A stretch of DNA of 64,000 nt from Saccharopolyspora montiporae (GTDB taxonomy: Bacteria; Actinomycetota; Actinomycetes; Mycobacteriales; Pseudonocardiaceae), in assembly GCF_015209505.1 (NCBI RefSeq), contig NZ_JADEYC010000039.1, positions 1 to 64,000 of the forward strand, in the 5' to 3' direction. The notes under the pieces are model-generated. The model was given only the letters and a program-made list of their open reading frames with translations. It had not been told where the DNA came from and ran no database searches. Position 1 is the stretch's first letter; the number at the start of each line of letters is the position of its first letter. The position numbers and the translations under genes were made by a program. Shown here one piece after another: positions 17,521 to 25,363 of the stretch.

Positions 17521-18067
17521 CACCCTGCACCCGGATGTCGAAGCGGTACCCGTGCTCGCCGGCGGCGGCGATGAGCGTACCCCGCCGCTGCGGATCCACT
17601 GTGGACAACACGGGGTCCGCAGCGTTGGCCTCCGGCTCGTCGTCGAAGTAGATGCGGGTCACCACGCGGTTGAGCATGCCGCGGGCCAGCACCGTGACGT
17701 CGATGTGCGGAGCCTCGGTGCGCCCGTCCGGGGTCGGCAGCGGACCCGGCTTGACGGTGCGGAACCAGAACCGCCCGTCGGCATCGGTGGGGCAGCGGCC
17801 GAAACCCTGCCAGGCCGAGGTTTCCGGGCGCGGGTCGTCCGGGTGGTCGAAGCGGCCCTGCGCATCGGCCTGCCAGATCTCCAGCATCCCGTCCGGGATG
17901 GGATCGCCGTTGCCGTCGGTGAGCCGCCCGGTCAGCTGCACGGCGCCCGGAGTGCCCTCGGCGACGACGTCCGGACCGTCGTCCCACAGGACTCCGCCGG
18001 GCAGGGCGAAGAACGGGCCCACGGTCTGCGACGGGGTCGTGGCCGGCGGGGGAGTGCTCTCGCTCAT
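17492..18067 (-). CDS. pcaG: Protocatechuate 3,4-dioxygenase, alpha subunit
   Basis: The 191-aa intradiol dioxygenase alpha subunit has TPSQTVGPFFALPGG at the N-terminus, GRLTDGNGDPIPDGMLEIWQADAQGRF, and HIDVTVLARGMLNRVVTRIYFDDE near the C-terminus. As usual for PcaG it lacks the full set of iron-binding Tyr/His residues, which are in PcaH, and instead shapes the active site of the (alpha-beta-Fe) protomer. Its ATG shares one base with the pcaH stop (TGATG), implying coupled translation of the two subunits. Confidence 0.95.
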   Translation of the reverse strand: MSESTPPPATTPSQTVGPFFALPGGVLWDDGPDVVAEGTPGAVQLTGRLTDGNGDPIPDGMLEIWQADAQGRFDHPDDPRPETSAWQGFGRCPTDADGRFWFRTVKPGPLPTPDGRTEAPHIDVTVLARGMLNRVVTRIYFDDEPEANAADPVLSTVDPQRRGTLIAAAGEHGYRFDIRVQGDDETVFFAV

Positions 18068-18813
18068 CAGTCGTCGTCCTCCTCGTCCTCGAACACCGAG
18101 GCGTGCGGCCCGCGCAGCACGATGTCGAACTTGTAGCTCAACGCCCATTCGGGCACCGTCGTGTCGAGGTCGAACCGGGAGATCATCCGGTCGCGCGCCT
18201 TCGGGTCCCGCACCGAGTTGAAGATCGGGTCCTGGTAGAACAGCGGGTCGCCCGGGAAGTACATCTGGGTGATCAGCCGCTGGGTGAACGCCTGCCCGCA
18301 CAGGGAGAAGTGGATGTGCGCCGGGCGCCAGGCGTTGTCGTGGTTGCGCCACGGGTAGGCGCCGGGCTTGATCGTGATGAACCGGTAGAAGCCGTCCTCG
18401 TCGGTCATGCACCGGCCGGTACCGGAGAAGTTCGGGTCCAGCGGGGCCGGGTGCCGGTCGCCCTGGTGCAGGTAGCGGCCCGCCGAATTCGCCTGCCAGA
18501 CCTCCACGAGCGTGTTCGGCACCGGCTTGCCGCCGGAGTCCAACACCCGCCCGCTGACGATGATCCGCTCACCGAGCGGTTCGCCGTCGTGCTGCACCGT
18601 GAGGTCGTGGTCGTGCTCCCCGCAGCGGTCCTGGCCCAGCAGCGGGCCGGTGACCTCGGTCAGGTACTCCGGCAGGTACTGCAGCGGCTGCTGGGGGTGG
18701 CGCAGCGCCGACGAGTGGTACTCGGGCGTGTTCAGCGCCGGGTGCGACGCGTCGTCCCGAGCGTAGGAGGGCAGGATCAGCCCGGTCGACGACCGGCTCT
18801 CCTTGGTGGTCAT
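18067..18813 (-). CDS. pcaH: Protocatechuate 3,4-dioxygenase, beta subunit
   Basis: The 248-aa catalytic subunit carries the Fe(III) ligands of intradiol dioxygenases: a Tyr in NSAGRYLHQGD, a Tyr in PGAYPWRNHDNAWRPAHIH, and two His in RPAHIHFSL. It cleaves protocatechuate to 3-carboxy-cis,cis-muconate. The DPNFSGTGRCMTDEDGFYRF segment is typical. It ends in an acidic tail (FEDEEDDD). The ATG at 18813 has GAGGAGC upstream; it lies 24 bp after pcaJ in the same operon. Confidence 0.96.
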   Translation of the reverse strand: MTTKESRSSTGLILPSYARDDASHPALNTPEYHSSALRHPQQPLQYLPEYLTEVTGPLLGQDRCGEHDHDLTVQHDGEPLGERIIVSGRVLDSGGKPVPNTLVEVWQANSAGRYLHQGDRHPAPLDPNFSGTGRCMTDEDGFYRFITIKPGAYPWRNHDNAWRPAHIHFSLCGQAFTQRLITQMYFPGDPLFYQDPIFNSVRDPKARDRMISRFDLDTTVPEWALSYKFDIVLRGPHASVFEDEEDDD

Positions 18814-18837
18814 CGCAGCTCCTCGGTTCGTTCCCGG

Positions 18838-19623
18838 TCAATCCGCCTCGGCGACGGTGGCCTTGAGCTCGCGCAGCACGCGCAGCTCCTGCTCGGTCGG
18901 CGCCTGCTGCACGCCGGGCGCGTCCACGACCTGCAGCGGCCAGCCGATGGCCTCGCGGGCCTGGTCGGCGGTGGAGCCCGGGCTCAGCGTGGTGAGGGTG
19001 AGCTCGCTGGTGTCCGGGTCCGGTTCCAGGATGCCGAGGTCGGTGATGATTTTCATCGGCCCCCCGCCGGGCAGGCCCAGCTTCTCCCGGTCGCCCTTGC
19101 CGCTGCCGTAGCCGACCGAGGTGACGAAGTCGAGCTGCTCGACGAAGTTGCGCGGGCTGGCCCGCATGACGATCAGGACCTCCTTGCAGGACGCGGCGAT
19201 CTCGGGAGCACCGCCGGCACCGGGCAACCGGACCTTCGGGTTGCGGTAGTCGCCGCCGATGACCGTGGTGTTGATGTTGCCGAACCGGTCGACCTGCGCG
19301 CCGCCGAGGAACCCGACGTCGATGCGCCCGGGCTGCAGCCAGTAGTTGAAGATCTCCGCGGAGCTGACCACGGAGTCGGCCGTGTCGGCCAGCACCCCGT
19401 CGCCGATGGACAGCGGCAGCCGGTCCGGTTTGGCGCCCAGCGTGCCGGACTCGTAGACCAGGACCAGTTCCGGCGCGTGCGTGCGGCGCGCCAGGTTGGC
19501 CGCGGTGCTGGGCAGGCCGATGCCGACGAAGCAGCTCCCGCCGTCCTGCAGCGAGCGGGCCGCGGCCACGGTCATCATCTCGTCGGCGGTGAACTCGGAC
19601 GCGGTGGATTCGGACGCCGTCAT
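18838..19623 (-). CDS. pcaJ: 3-oxoadipate CoA-transferase, beta subunit
   Basis: The 261-aa class I CoA-transferase B subunit transfers CoA from succinyl-CoA to beta-ketoadipate together with PcaI. Visible motifs are GGSCFVGIGLPSTAANLA, the active-site Glu region LVLVYESGTLGAK, GFLGGAQVDRFGNINTT, and LPGAGGAPEIAASCKEVLIVM. The ATG shares one base with the pcaI stop (TGATG). The N-terminus has a short Ser/Thr-rich extension. Confidence 0.93.
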   Translation of the reverse strand: MTASESTASEFTADEMMTVAAARSLQDGGSCFVGIGLPSTAANLARRTHAPELVLVYESGTLGAKPDRLPLSIGDGVLADTADSVVSSAEIFNYWLQPGRIDVGFLGGAQVDRFGNINTTVIGGDYRNPKVRLPGAGGAPEIAASCKEVLIVMRASPRNFVEQLDFVTSVGYGSGKGDREKLGLPGGGPMKIITDLGILEPDPDTSELTLTTLSPGSTADQAREAIGWPLQVVDAPGVQQAPTEQELRVLRELKATVAEAD

Positions 19624-20441
19624 CACGCGCTCCTCTCGGCGCCGTAGACCTCGGTCTGCAGCCATTCTTCGAACGTCTCGCGGTCCCGTCCGATCGGGTC
19701 CCACTGCTGGTAGTAGGCGTTGTCCCGGTCGTAGTACCCCTGCGCGTAGGAGGGGTGCGACCCGCCCGGGACCTCGGCCACGGCCGACACCGCCCACTTG
19801 GGCAGCACCACGGCGCCCGGCCGCGGGGTGAGTTCGTCGACCACTTCCTCGACGGTGACCAGCGACCGGCTGGAGGCCAGCACGGTCTCCTTCTGCACCC
19901 CGGTGATACCCCACATCTGCACGTTGCCCTGCCGGTCGGCCTGCTGGGCGTGGATGATGCCCACGTCCGGGTTGACCGCGGGCACCGCGGCCAGCTCCTC
20001 TCCGGTGAACGGGCACTCGATCATCTTGATCGTCGAGGTCTGCGCGGGCAGGTCGGTGCCCTTGTAACCGCGCAGCACCGCGAACGGCAGCCCGGAGGCG
20101 CCGGCGACGTAGCGGTTGGCCATGCCCGCGTGGCTGTGCTCCTCGATCTCCAGCGGCACCGGCCAGGAGTGCTGGATGGCATCGCGGAAGCGGTGCAGCG
20201 AGCCGACGCCGGGGTTGCCGCCCCAGGAGAACACGAGCTTGCGCGCGCAGCCGGCGCCGATCATCTGGTCGTAGATGATGTCCGGTGTCATGCGGACCAG
20301 CGTCAGGTCGCGCCGCCGCTGCCGGATGATCTCGTGCCCGGCCGCCACCGGGATGAGGTGGGTGAAGCCCTCCAGGGCGACCGTATCGCCGTCCCGGACC
20401 AGCTCCTCGACGGCTTCTCGAAGCCGCAGGATGCGTGCCAC
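19623..20441 (-). CDS. pcaI: 3-oxoadipate CoA-transferase, alpha subunit
   Basis: The 272-aa class I CoA-transferase A subunit has DGDTVALEGFTHLIPVAAGHEI, MTPDIIYDQMIGAGCARKLVFSWGGNPG and INPDVGIIHAQQADRQGNVQMWG-like segments. It is first in the pca operon, so the pathway's later CoA activation genes are transcribed before the dioxygenase. The start chosen is GTG at 20439-20441 because TGGAG lies about 9 nt upstream and the sequence from here (VARILRLREAVEELV) matches the family; a GTG 5 codons upstream has no ribosome site. Repeats upstream suggest PcaR control. Confidence 0.92.
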   Translation of the reverse strand: MARILRLREAVEELVRDGDTVALEGFTHLIPVAAGHEIIRQRRRDLTLVRMTPDIIYDQMIGAGCARKLVFSWGGNPGVGSLHRFRDAIQHSWPVPLEIEEHSHAGMANRYVAGASGLPFAVLRGYKGTDLPAQTSTIKMIECPFTGEELAAVPAVNPDVGIIHAQQADRQGNVQMWGITGVQKETVLASSRSLVTVEEVVDELTPRPGAVVLPKWAVSAVAEVPGGSHPSYAQGYYDRDNAYYQQWDPIGRDRETFEEWLQTEVYGAERSA

Positions 20442-20459
20442 CCCGACCAACTCCACTCT

Positions 20460-20493
20460 GTACGCATAGTGAACGTATGTGCTTTATGCGAAC
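20460..20493 (-). promoter_or_regulatory. Paired 15-mer operator candidate for PcaR upstream of pcaI
   Basis: On the minus strand GTTCGCATAAAGCAC (20493-20479) is followed after 4 bp by GTTCACTATGCGTAC (20474-20460). Both have the form GTTC-N7-G-N-AC and lie just upstream of pcaI. I recall that the Pseudomonas PcaR site has a similar GTTC...GCAC layout. Repeats are seen directly; binding by the IclR protein is inferred. Confidence 0.55.
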
Positions 20494-20581
20494 GATAGAA
20501 GGCGTGTTGCGATCAGGTCAAGAGGTGTCGGAGGTGTGCGGGACGGGTCCGCGGCTCAGTGGCGCCCGGGGTGTCCCGGGC

Positions 20582-21067
20582 TCAGAGGTGGCCGGACTCC
20601 GGGAGTCCGTCCGCGGGCAGGCCGAACACGGCCACCGCGGCCTCGGCGGCCGCTGATGCCTGCTGGTAGCCGGTCTCGCCCCAGGCCAGCAGGTCGCCGG
20701 CTTTGCCCGGGTGCACCAGCAGCCGGTCGTAGGTGCGTCCGCTGTCCGGATCGGGCAGCGGCGGGTGCGCGAGGGTGATCAGCGCGGCCATGCGCACCTG
20801 CGCGTACGGCGCGATGCCGTCGTCGACGCACTGGTAGCCGAGGTAGTGCGGATCGCCGATGTCGACCGTGACCTCCTCGTGCGCTTCGCGGCGCAGGATG
20901 TCGCGGTAGTGGACCTCGCCGACCTCCGGGCGGCCGCCGGGCAGCGAGTGCTTGCCGTGGTCGAGCCGGATCAGCAGCCTCCCGTCCGGCACGAACAGGA
21001 AGCCGTACACCTGGCGCACCGGCAGGTGGTCCGGCACGGGGTGGGTGTGCCAGGTGAACTTGGGCAT
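20582..21067 (-). CDS. NUDIX hydrolase
   Basis: The 161-aa product has a recognisable Nudix box, GGRPEVGEVHYRDILRREAHEEVTVDIG, with the REAHEEV core that binds the catalytic metal. It starts FTWHTHPVPDHLPVRQVYGFLFVPDGRLLIRLDHGKHSLPGG. Such proteins hydrolyse nucleoside diphosphates linked to another moiety; the substrate is not predictable. It is preceded on its strand by GGGAGGGAGCAGCG. It is unrelated in function to the adjacent pca operon. Confidence 0.88.
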   Translation of the reverse strand: MPKFTWHTHPVPDHLPVRQVYGFLFVPDGRLLIRLDHGKHSLPGGRPEVGEVHYRDILRREAHEEVTVDIGDPHYLGYQCVDDGIAPYAQVRMAALITLAHPPLPDPDSGRTYDRLLVHPGKAGDLLAWGETGYQQASAAAEAAVAVFGLPADGLPESGHL

Positions 21068-21183
21068 CGCTGCTCCCTCCCGCGGCGGCTCGAACGGCTC
21101 AGGCTAGCCCAGCGAACCCCGGGTTCGGGGGTGCGCCGCGCGCTCGCCGCCGGGATCGGCACCGGGCGCGGAGTGTGCGGCAC

Positions 21184-21213
21184 TTCACAATCCGGCCGGG
21201 TGCTTGGTATACC
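21184..21213 (+). promoter_or_regulatory. Probable promoter of the Nramp-like gene with GGTATACC palindrome
   Basis: TTCACA (21184-21189) and TATACC (21208-21213) are 18 bp apart upstream of the gene starting at 21278. The -10 box lies within the 8-bp palindrome GGTATACC (21206-21213), a half-site type often used by GntR regulators. Placement suggests repressor control (inference). Confidence 0.4.
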
Positions 21214-21277
21214 CGTGGCTTCGCCGCGCCCGATCACCCGGGTGCTGCGCCGGCAGCGCACTCCGCAGGAGGCAACG

Positions 21278-22738
21278 ATGCCCACCACGAAGGACGGCGA
21301 GTTACCGGAAGAAGGCGCCATCGCGCATGAACTCCCCAGCAGGTTCCTGCCCCCGGCGACCTACCGAAACATCCCCGAACCGCGCAAGTTCCGGACCGTG
21401 TTCGGCGCCAGCATCATCCTCACCGCCACCGCGATCGGCTCCGGTGAGTTCGTGCTCTGGCCCTACATCACCTCCCAGGTCGGCCTGGTCCTGATGTGGA
21501 CCGCCGTGCTCGGGTTCTTCATCCAGTACGTGCTCAACATGGAGATCGAGCGCTACACGCTGGCCACCGGTGAAACGGCGGTCACCGGCTTCACCCGCAT
21601 CTGGGCGCCGCTGGGCACCACGATCATGCTCTTGGCGATCATCCCGAACCTCTGGCCAGGTTGGGGGACCGGAGCGGCGACCATCCTCACCTACGTCGCC
21701 GGCGCCGGGGACCCGGTGATCGTGGCGATCGCGGCCATGCTGACCATCGGCGCGGTGCTGACCCTGTCCAAGGTCGTCTACCGCACGGTGGAGAAGATCG
21801 AGCTGGTGCTCGTCGGCGGGATCACCGTGTTCCTGGTGGTCGCCGCGGTGATCGGGACCGGGGCCTCCGACTGGGCCGCGTTCGGCACCAGCTTCGCCCA
21901 CGTCGGCCGGATCCCGCCGGTCGAGGAGCTCGGCGGGATCGCCGCCTTGCTCGGGGCGATCGCCTTCGCCGGTGCCGGTGGCGGGAACAACCTGGTGCAG
22001 AGCAACTGGGCCCGGGACAAGCAGATGGGCATGGGCGGCTACCTGCCGCGGGTCACCTCGCCGTTCACCGGGCACGAAGCCGCCGCGGCCGGGACCGGGT
22101 ACATGTTCCTGGACACCCCGGACAACCGCCGCCGCTGGCGCGGGTGGTGGCGGGTCGCCAACACCGAGCAGTTCTTCACCTTCTTCGTGCTCGGCTGCGC
22201 GACGCTGGTGATCATGTCGGTGCTGGCCTACGCGACCGTCTTCGGGATGCCGCTGCCCTCCGGCGAGTTCGACTTCATCCGCGAGCAGGGGCACGTGTTC
22301 GCCGAACGCTTCGGCGGGTGGTTCCGCACCGCGTTCTGGGCCGCCGGCGCCATCGCCCTGTTCTCCACCCAGATCGGCATCATGGACTGGGTCAGCAGGC
22401 TCACCGCCGACACGCTCAAGGTGACGTTCTTCCGCACCAGCACGCGGATCACCGAGAGCCGCATCTACTTCGGCATGGTGTGGCTGCTGATCGTGGCCGG
22501 GTCGGTGATCCTGCTGTCCGGGATGCAGGAACCGCTGCTGCTCATCCTCATCTCCTCCTCCGCGGGCGGGGTGGTGATGTTCCTGTACTCCATGCTGCTC
22601 ATCTACACCAACCGCCGGTTCCTGCCCGGGGCGATCCGGCTGCGTGGGTGGCGGCTGGCGATGATGCTGGTCGCGGTCGTGTTCTACGGGTACTTCTCGA
22701 TCGCGCTGCTGGCCGACCAGCTCGGCAAGCTGGTGTGA
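21278..22738 (+). CDS. Nramp-family membrane transporter lacking the canonical metal motifs
   Basis: The 486-aa integral membrane protein has about 11 hydrophobic helices and the overall Nramp layout. In the first helix, where metal carriers have DPGN, it reads TAIGSGEFVLW; in the sixth, where they have MPH, it reads AFAGAGGGNNLVQSNWARDKQMG. The divalent-metal ligands therefore seem absent, and a different substrate is likely (inference). There is a hydrophilic N-terminus of about 35 residues. ATG at 21278 has AGGAGG 5-6 nt upstream; the frame is open further upstream but this is the natural start. Confidence 0.85.
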   Translation: MPTTKDGELPEEGAIAHELPSRFLPPATYRNIPEPRKFRTVFGASIILTATAIGSGEFVLWPYITSQVGLVLMWTAVLGFFIQYVLNMEIERYTLATGETAVTGFTRIWAPLGTTIMLLAIIPNLWPGWGTGAATILTYVAGAGDPVIVAIAAMLTIGAVLTLSKVVYRTVEKIELVLVGGITVFLVVAAVIGTGASDWAAFGTSFAHVGRIPPVEELGGIAALLGAIAFAGAGGGNNLVQSNWARDKQMGMGGYLPRVTSPFTGHEAAAAGTGYMFLDTPDNRRRWRGWWRVANTEQFFTFFVLGCATLVIMSVLAYATVFGMPLPSGEFDFIREQGHVFAERFGGWFRTAFWAAGAIALFSTQIGIMDWVSRLTADTLKVTFFRTSTRITESRIYFGMVWLLIVAGSVILLSGMQEPLLLILISSSAGGVVMFLYSMLLIYTNRRFLPGAIRLRGWRLAMMLVAVVFYGYFSIALLADQLGKLV

Positions 22739-22775
22739 CTGGATTCGGCCGGACGGCCCCGATATAACGGGCCGG

Positions 22776-23975
22776 ATGGCTGAACCCGGCGCGACCGCAC
22801 GACCGGTGCGGGCGAGGGCGGCGGTGGCGGCGCTGTTCCTGACCAACGGCGCCACCTACGCCGGCCTCGTCCCGCGCTTTCCCGACCTCAAGGACGCGCT
22901 GGCGCTGTCCAACGCCGAATTCGGCGCGGCCATCGCCGCGTTCCCGCTCGGCTCGCTGCTGGCGGGACCGCTGGCCGCGCTGGTGCAGCGCCGCTGGGGT
23001 TCGGCCGCGGTCTCGGTGTGGTGCTCGGTGCTGCTGGCAGCCGACCTGGTGCTGGTCGCCGTGGCGGGCTGGTGGTGGGCGCTGGCCGGTGCACTGCTGG
23101 TGGCCGGAGCCCTCGACGCGATCGTCGACGTGGCGATGAACGCGCACGGGCTGCGCGTGCAGCGGCGCTACGGGCGGTCGATCGTGAACTCGCTGCACGG
23201 TTTGTGGAGCCTCGGCGCGATCATCGGCGGCATTACCGGGTCGCTGGCCGCCGGGGCCGCGGTCCCGCTCCCGCTGCACCTGTGCGCGGCCGCGGTCGTG
23301 CTGGCGGCAGTGGCGGTGCTGACCCGCGGATTCCTGCTGCCCGGGGACGACCGCGGCGAGCAGCCGGAAGCCGGGCACGGGCACCGGATTCCCGGCCGGC
23401 GGTTGGTCGGGGTGCTGGTCGCCCTCGGGATGCTGTGCGCGGCAGCGGCTCTGGTGGAGGACACCGCGGCCTCGTGGGGCGCGGTGTACCTGCGCGAGGA
23501 GCTGTCGGCCGCACCGGCGCTGGCGGGCATGGTGTTCGTCGCGCTGCAGGCCGCGCAGATGGCGGGGCGGTTCAGCGGCGACCGCGTGGTGCACCGCTTC
23601 GGTCCGCGCGCGGTGGCCCGCTGCGGCGGTGTGCTCGTGCTGCTCGGCACGGGTTCGGCGCTGCTGTGGCCGAGCCCGCTGGGCACGATCGCCGGTTTCG
23701 CCGTGGCCGGCTGCGGCATCGCCACGCTGATCCCGGCCGGCATGCACGCCGCCGACGAGCTGCCCGGGCTGCCACCGGGAACGGGCCTGGCCGTCGTCGG
23801 CTGGGTGTACCGGATCGGCATCCTGTCCGGACCACCCGTCGTCGGCCTGCTGGCCGACGCCTACAGCCTGCGCGCGGGGCTGCTGGTCGTGCCGGTGGCC
23901 GGACTGCTCGTGCTGCTGCTGGCGGTCAACCTGCCGACCGGGCGCCCGACAGCGTCCGGGCGCGACCGCAGCTGA
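22776..23975 (+). CDS. Major facilitator superfamily transporter
   Basis: The 399-aa protein has about 12 predicted membrane helices. The N-terminal LFLTNGATYAGLVPRFPDLKDALALSNAEFGAAIAAFPLG and the VAMNAHGLRVQRRYGRSIVNSLHGLWSLGAIIGG region resemble the MFS branch often annotated as YbjJ- or FucP-like. The substrate is unknown. It starts at ATG 22776, 37 bp after the Nramp-like gene, with TATAAC a few bases upstream that could be a -10 element of a short-leader promoter. Confidence 0.85.
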   Translation: MAEPGATARPVRARAAVAALFLTNGATYAGLVPRFPDLKDALALSNAEFGAAIAAFPLGSLLAGPLAALVQRRWGSAAVSVWCSVLLAADLVLVAVAGWWWALAGALLVAGALDAIVDVAMNAHGLRVQRRYGRSIVNSLHGLWSLGAIIGGITGSLAAGAAVPLPLHLCAAAVVLAAVAVLTRGFLLPGDDRGEQPEAGHGHRIPGRRLVGVLVALGMLCAAAALVEDTAASWGAVYLREELSAAPALAGMVFVALQAAQMAGRFSGDRVVHRFGPRAVARCGGVLVLLGTGSALLWPSPLGTIAGFAVAGCGIATLIPAGMHAADELPGLPPGTGLAVVGWVYRIGILSGPPVVGLLADAYSLRAGLLVVPVAGLLVLLLAVNLPTGRPTASGRDRS

Positions 23976-24007
23976 GCGACATCACCGCGGCCGCGCCCGG
24001 ATCCGGG

Positions 24008-24985
24008 TCACCGGTCCTTGTCGGTGATGGCCCGCCAGGCCAGCGCCACCGGCGCGCGGCCTTCGGTCGTGTCGGTCGTTCCCTCACCGACGTGCGTGTG
24101 CCGCAGGTTGAAGTGGTGGTCACCGGCCACGAAGGTGCGAATCGTCCCGTGCGTGACTTCCAGCTCGTTACCGCCGCGGTAGAGGTACTTGTGGTCGGCG
24201 TGGAACCCGATGTCGATGGCCGATTCGCCGGTGACCGTGTCGTCCTCGTTGGAGCCGACGAAGCTCCAGTCCACGTCCTGCGCCCAGTCCCGGCTGAGCC
24301 GGTTCTCCGGTAGGTGCAGCACCCGCATGAACTCCGAGTCCGGGTCCATCGACTTCCATTGCGTGTCGTCGTTGGTGTTGCCGAACTTCTGGATCACCCC
24401 CTGGTGCGGGGTGCCGAGGGTGACCACGTCGTCGACGTTGAGCTCGGCCGGGCTGCCGTCGGAGTCCGTCGGGAAGTCGTCCCAGCCCTGCGCGGTGCCC
24501 AGCAGCGCGACCCGGGTGATCAGCCCGCCCATCGAGTGCGCCACGATGTCGATCTTCTCGCCGTCGTGCTCATCGGCGAGCTGGTGCGCGAAAGCCGCTG
24601 CGACGTGGCGGATCCGCGTGTCGTTGGTCCCGTCGTTCTCGCCGTCCCCGGAGATGTCGGCGTAGGTCAGTTCCCCGCCGGCCCGCTCGTTGCAGGCGTC
24701 GTCGTCCGCGTAGTCGCCGTCGTAGTACTGCAGCATGTGCAGCTTGGACGGGGCCATCCCCTCGGTCTCGGCGAAGTGCTCGACGGCGTTGCCCCAGGTG
24801 TCGGTGCAGTCCTTGGCTTCGTCGCCCCAGCCGTGCACGAAGTACACCGGGTTCTGCGCCTGCGCGCCCGGGTCCTCGGGCTGCGCGGCGGAACCGTCCG
24901 GCTGCGCGGCGGAGGCCCCGGTCAGCGTGGCGCCGACGATGCCGGCGATGGCAATGGCGGTGGTAGCGCGCGTGGTGTGTCGCAA
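24008..24985 (-). CDS. Secreted alpha/beta-hydrolase, lipase-like
   Basis: The 325-aa protein starts with a signal peptide (LRHTTRATTAIAIAGIVG... with a probable cut after GASA), followed by a Gln/Pro-rich linker with an AAQPDGS/AAQPEDP repeat. The hydrolase part shows NPVYFVHGWG (oxyanion loop), IVAHSMGGLITR (nucleophile elbow) and later VTLGTPHQGV and FVAGDHHFNLRHTHVGEG, which may hold the catalytic His. It resembles secreted triacylglycerol lipases. The start is TTG at 24985 with GGGAG 6 nt upstream. Acidic sequence (DGDYADDDACNE, DISGDGENDG) suggests calcium binding. Confidence 0.8.
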   Translation of the reverse strand: MRHTTRATTAIAIAGIVGATLTGASAAQPDGSAAQPEDPGAQAQNPVYFVHGWGDEAKDCTDTWGNAVEHFAETEGMAPSKLHMLQYYDGDYADDDACNERAGGELTYADISGDGENDGTNDTRIRHVAAAFAHQLADEHDGEKIDIVAHSMGGLITRVALLGTAQGWDDFPTDSDGSPAELNVDDVVTLGTPHQGVIQKFGNTNDDTQWKSMDPDSEFMRVLHLPENRLSRDWAQDVDWSFVGSNEDDTVTGESAIDIGFHADHKYLYRGGNELEVTHGTIRTFVAGDHHFNLRHTHVGEGTTDTTEGRAPVALAWRAITDKDR

Positions 24986-25116
24986 GGCGATCTCCCGTCC
25001 TCTCCCGGTGATTGTGCACCGGGGTGTCCGAGGATGCGGAATCCGCCGCGGGACTGGGCCGGAACGGGACGGATTCACTCGATCAGCCCAGCGGTGCGAT
25101 CAACCCAGCGGGGCCA

Positions 25117-25284
25117 TCACCCCATGAGCTTGGCGAGGAACCAGCCGAACCGGCTGACCCTGCGCACCCGCGGATTGCCCGCCACACCGTGCACTTCCCA
25201 CTGCTGGCCGCAGATTCCGCACCGCCACACGCCGATCTGCGTCGTGTCCACCTCGCAGGGGTGGCCCCTCCGCCCGGTTCGCAT
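25117..25284 (-). CDS. Small zinc-ribbon-like protein (55 aa)
   Basis: This 56-codon frame starts at ATG 25284, just after an in-frame stop, and ends with TGA at 25117-25119. It contains one CxxC pair (WRCGICGQQWEVHGV) and an earlier Cys in GHPCEVD, followed by a basic, aromatic C-terminus (RVRRVSRFGWFLAKLMG). The codons are G/C-ending like those of its neighbours, while the ribosome site is weak. It could bind Zn2+ through the cysteines; function unknown. Confidence 0.55.
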   Translation of the reverse strand: MRTGRRGHPCEVDTTQIGVWRCGICGQQWEVHGVAGNPRVRRVSRFGWFLAKLMG

Positions 25285-25363
25285 GCCCGGAGCACATCAC
25301 GCACCCGCACCGCACGTCGTCGTCCGGATGCGGATTTCGCCCGATGGCAGGCTGATCGTGTCC

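Noticed and set aside
21113..21127. CGAACCCCGGGTTCG palindrome between the NUDIX and Nramp-like genes as an operator or terminator
   Set aside because: It lies between divergent genes, is simple GC-rich sequence and does not overlap a recognisable promoter; support is too weak to list.
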